A stretch of 7,718 nt of DNA from Myxococcales bacterium (GTDB taxonomy: Bacteria > Myxococcota > Bradymonadia > REDH01), in assembly GCA_018970625.1 (NCBI GenBank), contig JAGWVZ010000160.1, positions 1 to 7,718 on the forward strand. The letters are read 5' to 3'. Shown here piece after piece: positions 1-4,615 of the stretch. The translations under genes were made by a program, and so were the position numbers. The notes under the pieces are model-generated. The model did no database searches and was not told the origin of the DNA. It saw nothing but the letters and a program-made list of their open reading frames with translations. How positions within the stretch are numbered: position 1 is the stretch's first letter; the number at the start of each line of letters is the position of its first letter.

Positions 1-40
1 CCGCTACAATTCGCTCCCACTGCTTTGCCGTCCGCCGCAT
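1..40 (-). CDS. Start of a small IS66 accessory-type gene (TnpA/OrfA-like), cut by the window edge
   Basis: An ATG at 40-38 opens a frame running off the left edge; only 13 residues are visible (MRRTAKQWERIVA). A GGAG Shine-Dalgarno at 52-49 sits 8 bases upstream, which is close to ideal. The basic start followed by a W-x-x-(I/L)-V pattern resembles the N-terminus of the small helix-turn-helix protein (TnpA, Orf1) that opens IS66 transposition operons, where this segment begins the DNA-binding domain. Thirteen residues cannot prove homology. The support is the ribosome binding site, the position near an apparent IS end, and the broken gene beside it. Confidence 0.35.
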   Translation of the reverse strand, partial: MRRTAKQWERIVA

Positions 41-61
41 ACGCTCTGCTCCACGTTGACG

Positions 62-78
62 GGGTCGTCTGTCGACCC
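62..78. repeat. Short perfect inverted repeat, 6-bp arms
   Basis: GGGTCG (62-67) and CGACCC (73-78) flank a 5-base loop. It lies between the broken gene's stop codon and the small gene starting at 40. No T-run follows on either strand, so it is not a standard rho-independent terminator. Inside an IS end it could reduce read-through from outside promoters or be part of a transposase site; both ideas are inference. Confidence 0.35.
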
Positions 79-99
79 GATGCACGTAAGATCAGGAAT

Positions 100-480
100 T
101 TACGCCGGTCCCGCAAGGACGGGGTCTGGTGAACGGTTACCGAGCACGCCCTTTTGTTGCGACTTACCGCCGGCGCCCATCAGACGGTCGATGAGGGTGC
201 TCAGATCATCCATCCTTTCGACGATCGGCCCGAACATGCGCTCCATGGACTCCTGTCCAGAGGAAGCCTGCATGAAGGTCAGTATTTGATTGCCAACAGC
301 GAGGGTGCGCTCGACTTCAAGCTCCAGGTTCTCCTTCGGCACGGCGGAGAGCCATCGAATGAGGTCAGGGCGGCGAATATCGACAGCAAGCCGAAAGGCC
401 TCCGTCTCAACGAGCTCGACCTCGTTGTCGTCGAAGTCGTCGTCTGCCTCTTCGGGTGAGTGTTCAATCTGGTTCGGCAT
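100..480 (-). pseudogene. Small acidic protein gene, apparently truncated at its 3' end by the insertion sequence
   Basis: The readable frame encodes 126 residues from ATG at 480-478, with an AGAGGA-type Shine-Dalgarno about 10 bases upstream. The N-terminus is very acidic (residues 5-25, D/E-rich). Residues 26-104 look helical and amphipathic, with many Leu, Val and Glu, and could form a coiled coil. Residues 106-114 read KSQQKGVLG, similar to the S-x-(K/Q)-KG-x-(L/I)-G-E segment that leads into the nuclease domain of some uncharacterised PD-(D/E)XK proteins. The frame then changes character (NRSPDPVLAGPA, stop), and this change coincides with the IS-like end at 140. I infer that only the N-terminal region remains and that the last 12 residues come from the element. 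There are no membrane segments or signal peptide. Function is unknown. An intact 126-residue orphan protein is the alternative. Confidence 0.55.
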
Positions 481-690
481 GTTCGTCTGGTCCTCTGGGT
501 TGCAATTATCTCAGGATCGCGAGTTATCGCGGCGGAAAGCCGTCAAACCGCTGGGTGGTCATGGGTGCAATTTATTATATGCTTCGGAATAATACTATGA
601 TTGGTAAATCCGCGCTGAGTCACTTTTCACGTGCTCGTCACCTCATCATCAATCCCTGTGCAAACTGGGCTGCTGCATCACGGCGAAAGC
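481..690. other. Noncoding spacer between the two leftmost minus-strand genes
   Basis: No convincing frame was found on either strand. The spacer holds the TATAAT candidate at 579-574 and a small inverted repeat (CGCGA 518-522, TCGCG 527-531, 4-base loop) that would fall in the leader of the truncated gene. No stem followed by a T-run is seen after the upstream gene's stop at 691, so transcription may continue across the spacer. Confidence 0.5.
574..579 (-). promoter_or_regulatory. Perfect -10 hexamer in an AT-rich island, candidate promoter of the truncated gene
   Basis: The minus strand reads TATAAT at 579-574, inside an AT-rich island (about 570-610) that stands out from its surroundings. 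It would give a transcript start near 567 and a leader of about 87 bases before the ATG at 480. No good -35 box lies 16-19 bases upstream (AATCAT at 17), and there is no TG extension. The call therefore rests on the hexamer, the composition and the location between two same-strand genes. Confidence 0.35.
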
Positions 691-1497
691 TCAACCGGCT
701 AAAACTGCTGGCGGTTGATTGGGCGTCGGGGGCAGAATCTCGGTCCACACCGCGGCCAGACTGACCTTGTGGCCTTGCTCAGACTTCACATTATCCATTA
801 GCAGCGAAACCTTCACATGAGGCGACAAATGCTTGAATTCACCTTCGCTGTGCTTTCGGATCAGCATTCCAACAAGTGCATTACAGGCCATATCGGTCTG
901 GTTGGTTTTGAAATCTCGAGCGAATTCCCGTCCTTTTTTAATTTCGCTCTCATAGTTCTCGATTTGTACTCCATCTGCGGGGTCGACAAAGTAAACTAAC
1001 GTGCAACTCGCAGTGAGCGGCACCGGCATGTCTTGCCGTTGTTGATTTCTAGCCGCAACCAGCTTGTTGTAGTCGCTCTTGTATTCGTTGTAAATGCCGT
1101 GGTTTTCCAAATCAGAAGTTAGCTTACCCTCCTTCACCAACTCCAGAATATCCACAGCCATCCAGAGCTTGAACTCAACCAGAGCAACAACCTGATCGCC
1201 TTTGTACACTGCCAGTTTGATTTTTGCGTTCTCGCCATCAACCACAAAATCATGAATTCTGCAGGTCGTACCTGTTTCGGCGCCCTCCAATGCCTCATTC
1301 AATGCATTAATACACACCTGTCGGTTTCTGCCGCGCGCTAGTTTATTGGCAATCAAACCAGCGTCTTTCTGAACTCCGGCGATCATCACCGCAACAAGTG
1401 TTTGTAGTGTCATTCGATCTCTCGTGGGTGCAAGTGTAGGTTCCGTTCGACAAGACGAATCAGCGGCGGACCCCTGACGTTGGTGTGCTAACTCCAT
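691..1497 (-). CDS. Soluble protein with a PD-(D/E)XK nuclease-like segment, active-site acid apparently replaced
   Basis: The frame opens at 1503, but I prefer the in-frame ATG at 1497, because GAGAGG then lies 7 bases upstream; it gives 268 residues. A later ATG at 1413 (GAGAGA nearby) would remove a low-complexity 28-residue start and give a 240-residue protein beginning MTLQTL. Numbered from 1503, residues 85-112 run as two predicted strands ending in VVALVEFKLW, with E110-x-K112 resembling the E-x-K of PD-(D/E)XK nucleases. YKSDYNKL (131-138) resembles the D-x-x-KL helix that often follows in that fold. The usual aspartate on the preceding strand (x-D-L) appears here as K96-L97. D89 and E91 are nearby acids that might substitute. 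Residues 150-172 form another hydrophobic strand region (ASCTLVYFVDP). No signal peptide or membrane helix is present. The DNA is more AT-rich than the genes to its right, which suggests a separate origin. Role unknown; a defence or repair nuclease, or a catalytically dead relative, is inference. Confidence 0.7.
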   Translation of the reverse strand: MELAHQRQGSAADSSCRTEPTLAPTRDRMTLQTLVAVMIAGVQKDAGLIANKLARGRNRQVCINALNEALEGAETGTTCRIHDFVVDGENAKIKLAVYKGDQVVALVEFKLWMAVDILELVKEGKLTSDLENHGIYNEYKSDYNKLVAARNQQRQDMPVPLTASCTLVYFVDPADGVQIENYESEIKKGREFARDFKTNQTDMACNALVGMLIRKHSEGEFKHLSPHVKVSLLMDNVKSEQGHKVSLAAVWTEILPPTPNQPPAVLAG

Positions 1498-1503
1498 CGC
1501 CAT

Positions 1504-1871
1504 ACCTCTCTTCGTTCAACGCCCGCTTGGTGAAAGCCGTGTGGGTCGCAAGCCTAAGCACAGCCGAACGGCTTGCAAGTCGCCCGCGCACGATTGTAAC
1601 GCATGCCTCTGGCCGATTACACTGGGCGCACGAAGATAATTTCAGATTGTTGCAAGTCTCTGTTTTGTATGGGTTTGGTAGGTTGGCCGGTGCCCTGCTG
1701 CACCCTGTGGCGGTGGTGGCACGCACCAGATGCGGTCATGTAGGGGGGCGCGTGAGGGGGCGTACGGGTTTATCGGCCACAGTCGGTGCGCGCAGTGAAT
1801 GTGTCGCGGGAACAGGGGGGTGCGTTGAGTTGGTAGTCGGCTGGTGCGGGGTTCTTCATTGCCCGCCCAGC
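1504..1871. other. GC-rich spacer with inverted repeats and no convincing gene
   Basis: This 368-base gap separates two minus-strand genes. Frames crossing it have arginine-, proline- and cysteine-rich translations with no recognisable domain, so I regard them as noncoding. It contains a cluster of inverted repeats near 1548-1579 and G-rich runs at about 1742-1770 and 1813-1822. An imperfect repeat (AGGGGGGCGCGTGAG near 1742, AGGGGGGTGCGTTGAG near 1814) is also present, and the left arm of a long inverted repeat lies at 1841-1853. The promoter of the nuclease-like gene should be here, but I found only weak candidates (TTGCAA 1578-1573 on the minus strand with a poor -10). Confidence 0.5.
1548..1579. 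repeat. Nested inverted repeats upstream of the nuclease-like gene
   Basis: GCAAGCC (1548-1554) pairs perfectly with GGCTTGC (1570-1576). Inside or overlapping it are AGCCG-AA-CGGCT (1562-1573) and the 8-base palindrome CTTGCAAG (1572-1579). Only one of these pairings could form at a time in RNA; as DNA they offer symmetric binding sites. The position, 50-80 bases before the start of the minus-strand gene, suits an operator or a leader hairpin, but no regulator is identified. Confidence 0.4.
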
Positions 1872-1899
1872 TCACCCCCGAAACCCCACCGCGCACCAG
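1841..1899. repeat. Long interrupted inverted repeat spanning the methyltransferase stop codon
   Basis: CTGGTGC (1841-1847) pairs with GCACCAG (1893-1899), and GGGGTT (1848-1853) pairs with AACCCC (1882-1887). That is 13 paired bases with a 5-base bulge (1888-1892) and a 28-base loop. The right arm lies in the last codons of the methyltransferase and the left arm just beyond its stop (1872-1874). On the minus-strand transcript it would form a stable 3'-end hairpin, though no U-run follows. It may protect the mRNA end or assist termination. Confidence 0.4.
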
Positions 1900-2720
1900 T
1901 ACGGAGCAGCCTCCGAAAACTGGATGTGCGTCAGCCCTGCGGCGGCCATCATGCGCTCAATCTCCTGCCGGCCAAAGCGCCGTTCCAGGCGGGTGCCAAA
2001 GCGGTCACGGGCGTCCGTTCGCATGGTATAGAAGCTCGCCAGCCGATACTGCGCCAGCGGCATCCACTCCACGTCCATACCCACGCGATCCAGCGTCGCC
2101 GCCAGCTTCGCCATGGGCCAGTACACCGTCGCCGCGATCACGTCCGTCACGCGGCGCTTCAACGGCTCCGGTTGCACGCTCACCACTCGCCGCACGCGGT
2201 CCGTCGCACGCCACACGCCGCGAAACCACGCCGGGCGATTGTCCAGATTGTAATACAGGTACAGCAGAAAGGGCGCACCGGGCTTTAGTTTGGCCACACA
2301 ATGGCACAGCGCCTGCTGCGTGTCGGGCACGTGATGAAGCACGCCCAGCGAATAGCCGAAATCCTGCGAACCATCCGCCAGCGGAATCTCGTCGACCGAA
2401 GCGTGCCAGAACATGCAATTCGAAGCACCCGACAAATGCCGGCGTGCAACCTCCAGCGCACGGGCGCTCGCGTCAATGCAGTGCAGACGCCCGACCCGGG
2501 GGCTTACCAGCTTCGCCCACCGTCCGCTGCCACAACCCAGATCAAATCCATCTGCATCACTTCCCACGAGCCGCCACGGAAATACGGCAAAGTACGCATG
2601 AAAGAATCGTTCCCGCTCCGCGTCCGACAACTTCGTCTGGTCAAAGTGACCCCACTCCTCTCCAAAACCCTCCACCGTCTCGGGGTCCAGATTGCGCTCA
2701 CTACTCTTCGTGGTCGACAT
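1872..2720 (-). CDS. Class I SAM-dependent methyltransferase (Methyltransf_11/UbiE-like)
   Basis: Transfers a methyl group from S-adenosylmethionine to an unidentified acceptor. I chose ATG at 2720 (282 residues); a GTG directly before it (2723) is equally possible, and AGG lies 8 bases upstream of the ATG. Numbered from the GTG, motif I is D61-LGCGSGRW (SAM-binding glycine loop) and the acidic residue after strand 2 is D84 in CIDAS. HASVDEIPL (108-115) is the adenine-side loop. DFGYSLGVLHHV (121-132) is motif IV, and LKPG (146-149) precedes the next strand. All the core motifs are present and the frame is intact. The C-terminal third (about 165-283), rich in Arg, Trp and Tyr, is probably the acceptor-binding part. 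It is soluble, with no signal peptide. It faces away from the envelope-gene run across a 454-base spacer, so methylation of a glycan or lipid is plausible but inferred from context only. Confidence 0.9.
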   Translation of the reverse strand: MSTTKSSERNLDPETVEGFGEEWGHFDQTKLSDAERERFFHAYFAVFPWRLVGSDADGFDLGCGSGRWAKLVSPRVGRLHCIDASARALEVARRHLSGASNCMFWHASVDEIPLADGSQDFGYSLGVLHHVPDTQQALCHCVAKLKPGAPFLLYLYYNLDNRPAWFRGVWRATDRVRRVVSVQPEPLKRRVTDVIAATVYWPMAKLAATLDRVGMDVEWMPLAQYRLASFYTMRTDARDRFGTRLERRFGRQEIERMMAAAGLTHIQFSEAAPYWCAVGFRG

Positions 2721-3103
2721 CACGATGGCCTGCGGTTTTCAGACGTCGCCACGGGCGCTTGCCACACGCAGTTCGCCATCACAAGCGCAAAGACCACGGT
2801 CTCACCGGAGTCACGACGCGCCGTCGTGGGCTGCCCATGCGACGACTCCTGTGAGAGGGTGCCGCTATTTCGGGGTCCACTTGCCAGACCGTGACCATCG
2901 CACGGGTCCATCGGGCGCGCGCAGGTTGCGGAGTTTTCGACCCCGTGTTGCGTGTGAGCCAGCGGTCAGCGCTGCCGCAACCCCCCCGTGTTTCGGTCAC
3001 AGCGCCAACATTTGACACCGTGTCGGGCGACTCGTGCGCCGGTCACAGGGTGTGGATCGGCAAGGCTCAAGCCGACATGTGCGCCTTTCGTTCACCCCCG
3101 GGG

Positions 3104-3132
3104 TTGTCACCGGTTCGCGGCTCCGGTATCAG
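3104..3132 (+). promoter_or_regulatory. Candidate sigma70 promoter of the envelope-gene run
   Basis: TTGTCA (3104-3109, 5 of 6 to consensus) is followed after 17 bases by TATCAG (3127-3132, 4 of 6). The start site would fall near 3139, giving a leader of roughly 36 bases to the ATG at 3175. The spacing is optimal and no better pair is visible in the 450-base region. Confidence 0.4.
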
Positions 3133-3136
3133 AATC

Positions 3137-3147
3137 GAATCAGATTC
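3137..3147. promoter_or_regulatory. Palindrome at the predicted transcription start, possible operator
   Basis: GAATCAGATTC is an odd-centred perfect palindrome with 5-base arms, preceded by another GAATC (3132-3136). It covers the predicted +1 position of the 3104-3132 promoter, where a bound repressor would block initiation. It could equally be a chance AT-richer patch; no regulator gene is in view. Confidence 0.3.
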
Positions 3148-3174
3148 AATTTGCTCGAGCCCAGGCATCTGACC

Positions 3175-3777
3175 ATGATTCTTCCCTTCAGCCAATGGGT
3201 CTTTGCCACGACAGAATGGACTGTTGTGGGTGGTGAGCTCAGCAACCATCGACGTTGTGTGGTCACGGCCGCCCCACACACCAGCAACTGGGACATGATC
3301 TACATGGTCGCCGCGTTCGATCGACTCGGCCTCCCGGTTCGCTTTACCATCAAGGAAGAGTGGATGCGGTTTCCATTCAACCGTGTCATCGGACCGGTCG
3401 GAGGCGTCCCCATCAATCGCCGACCGCGTGAGGGTTCCAGTGAGCGACCCAGCATGACCGATTCCATGGTTCGGCTCTTCGAGGACAACCCCGGCGATTT
3501 TGCGCTGGCGGTCACACCAGAAGGAACACGGTCGCCCCGCGCCCAGTGGAAAACTGGCTTCTGGCATGTCGCGCGACGAGCCGAGGTTCCGATTCTGCTC
3601 GGCTACCTCGACTACGGCAAACGAGAAGCCGGGGTTGGAAAGGTCCTGTACCCCACCGACCTCGACGCGGACATGCGCACGGTGAACGAGTTCTATGCCC
3701 GCGTGACGCCCCGGTATCCGGAGTTCTTTCTTCTCGATGAAAAATACGGTTCTGGACTCTCCCTACCTGAGAAATAA
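3175..3777 (+). CDS. PlsC-like 1-acyl-glycerol-phosphate-type acyltransferase
   Basis: A 200-residue acyltransferase of the PlsC/LPLAT superfamily, which transfers acyl groups from acyl-ACP or acyl-CoA to a hydroxyl, usually of lysophosphatidic acid. The ATG at 3175 is preferred: AGG lies 9 bases upstream and the family-like sequence begins here. The catalytic HX4D motif is H35-TSNW-D40. GPVGGVPINRR (73-83) is the glycerophosphate-binding region, E116-GTR is the EGTR motif, and VPILLGYLDYGK (138-149) corresponds to the last conserved block. All key residues are present. No strong transmembrane helix is seen, so it is probably peripheral at the inner membrane. At 200 residues it is shorter than housekeeping PlsC (about 240-250) and lacks the usual N-terminal membrane anchor. 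Sitting first in an envelope-gene run, it may acylate a surface glycan or lipid carrier rather than make bulk phospholipid; that is inference. Confidence 0.85.
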   Translation: MILPFSQWVFATTEWTVVGGELSNHRRCVVTAAPHTSNWDMIYMVAAFDRLGLPVRFTIKEEWMRFPFNRVIGPVGGVPINRRPREGSSERPSMTDSMVRLFEDNPGDFALAVTPEGTRSPRAQWKTGFWHVARRAEVPILLGYLDYGKREAGVGKVLYPTDLDADMRTVNEFYARVTPRYPEFFLLDEKYGSGLSLPEK

Positions 3778-3806
3778 CGTCCCCCCCGCCCAGGCAAGGT
3801 GTTCAC

Positions 3807-4565
3807 ATGTATCCACCAGGTCATGTTGCGGTGGGGATTCTGCTTGTGCGGCGCATGCGTCAGTTCAACCTGCGCCGCGCGGCCGTCGCCGCACTCCTGC
3901 TCGGTACACTCACGCCCGACCTGATCGACAAAAGCCTGCAGTGGGCCGCAGTCTATCCGTGGGGACGCACCTGGGGCCATAGCCTCGTCGGCAACCTCGC
4001 GCTCGCTGTGCTCGCGCTCTCGCTCTGGATGTGTGCGCGTGCTCAGACCGACGTTACCGCAACACAGAACGGGCAGGGCGTTGCGCAACCACCACCACCC
4101 GCGATCACTCCGGCGGTGCCACCCCCGGCACTACCCATCGATCCTTCAGCCGCTGCCGAACGGGCTCTCGTCGTACCTCATCCCGAAAACACAGCAGCAG
4201 GCGTGCATCAGCCTGCACCCACGACCACCCTCGCCGTCACCAACCCACTTGGCACCACCGCCGCCCTGCTGGGCTGCCTCGCGGTGGGCCAGTGGTCGCA
4301 TCTGGTGGCAGACCTCTGGGCCGATCTCGAACAGGGCGCCGTCGGTAACGGCTACCTCTGGTCAGCCTGGCTCGCATGGCCGTGGCTCACGTCCGACGAC
4401 CTGCCCCGCAGGATGTCACCCTGGCTGCCAGGACATCGCTGGTTCACGTTCTCTGAGGCGCTCGTTGTGATACTGACGCTCCGACTCGGACTCGCCCCGC
4501 GTTCGCGCCCGCTCGTCGACAAATGCCCGGCTGGCGATGACAGCCGCAGTGAAACTGTCGGTTGA
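3807..4565 (+). CDS. YdjM/DUF457-like inner-membrane protein (putative metal-dependent hydrolase) with proline-rich insert
   Basis: 252 residues from ATG 3807, with a strong Shine-Dalgarno AAGGTG 5 bases upstream (3796-3801), 29 bases after the acyltransferase stop. The pattern matches the DUF457 (YdjM) family: H6 in PPGHVAVG, then LLGTLTPDLIDK (31-42, with D38 and D41), WGHSL (56-60) and WSHLVADL (163-170). The conserved His and Asp at membrane-helix ends suggest a metal site, but the substrate is unknown for the family. Likely membrane segments are about 5-15, 25-40, 60-76, 148-165 and 215-230. Residues 80-147 form a hydrophilic insert with runs of proline (PPPP at 95-98, PPP at 105-107), Ala and Thr, which I do not recall from usual members. 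It probably forms a flexible loop outside the membrane. The hydrophilic tail after 230 is also variable. A link to surface-polymer or lipid processing is inferred from the neighbours. Confidence 0.75.
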   Translation: MYPPGHVAVGILLVRRMRQFNLRRAAVAALLLGTLTPDLIDKSLQWAAVYPWGRTWGHSLVGNLALAVLALSLWMCARAQTDVTATQNGQGVAQPPPPAITPAVPPPALPIDPSAAAERALVVPHPENTAAGVHQPAPTTTLAVTNPLGTTAALLGCLAVGQWSHLVADLWADLEQGAVGNGYLWSAWLAWPWLTSDDLPRRMSPWLPGHRWFTFSEALVVILTLRLGLAPRSRPLVDKCPAGDDSRSETVG

Positions 4566-4615
4566 CGGACCCTGTGCATGGGCTACGCTGACAAGACTTG
4601 TGCGGCGACCTGCTG

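Larger units (their letters stand above)
1..140 (-). mobile_element. Probable end of an IS66-type insertion sequence (partial)
   Basis: Reading leftward from 140 the minus strand begins GTAACCGTTCACC, which resembles the GTAA-type termini I know from IS66 elements. About 100 bases further in is a small gene start (40, minus), the usual distance between an IS66 end and its first gene. The stretch between holds two copies of GACCCCGTC (minus-strand reading; forward 58-66 and 118-126) and a short hairpin (62-78), as expected of subterminal binding sites. The reading frame of the neighbouring gene loses sense exactly at this boundary. The other end and the 8-bp target duplication lie outside the window, so the family assignment is inferred from a short sequence. 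Confidence 0.4.
2721..3174. promoter_or_regulatory. Divergent intergenic region between methyltransferase and acyltransferase
   Basis: About 450 bases with no convincing gene. It must supply promoters for the leftward methyltransferase and the rightward envelope genes. On the plus strand the best candidate is at 3104-3132. A TTGACA at 3012-3017 has no acceptable -10 partner. CGGTCACAG occurs twice (2994-3002 and 3040-3048, 46 bases apart), which could be a regulator site pair or chance. I found no convincing minus-strand promoter for the methyltransferase. The in-frame extension of the acyltransferase back to 3034 is basic and featureless, so I treat it as noncoding. Confidence 0.45.

Noticed and set aside
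518..531. CGCGA-GTTA-TCGCG inverted repeat
   Set aside because: Arms of only 5 bases and no T-run. Too weak to call a terminator or operator by itself.
1460..1726. Minus-strand open frame of 88 codons overlapping the nuclease-like gene start
   Set aside because: No family likeness, no good ribosome binding site seen, and it overlaps a better gene in another frame.
1485..2288. Plus-strand open frame (267 codons) across the GC-rich spacer
   Set aside because: Biased His/Arg-rich translation, half of it antisense to the methyltransferase, with no recognisable domain.
1844..2854. Long plus-strand open frame (336 codons) opposite the methyltransferase
   Set aside because: Its translation is Pro/Arg/Ser-rich with no domain. 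The minus strand here encodes a clear methyltransferase with all its motifs.
3012..3017. Perfect -35 box TTGACA
   Set aside because: No acceptable -10 at 16-18 bases (TGCGCC at 17), so it is not called a promoter.
3034..3174. N-terminal extension of the acyltransferase back to 3034
   Set aside because: The 47 extra residues are basic and featureless and would cover the best promoter. The ATG at 3175 fits the family start.
3693..4088. Minus-strand open frame of 131 codons
   Set aside because: Opposes the ends of two well-supported plus-strand genes and shows no domain.
4562..4589. TTGACG with TACGCT at 16 bases, possible internal promoter before the Wzy-like gene
   Set aside because: The -10 matches only 3 of 6 and the gene is already served by the upstream run.
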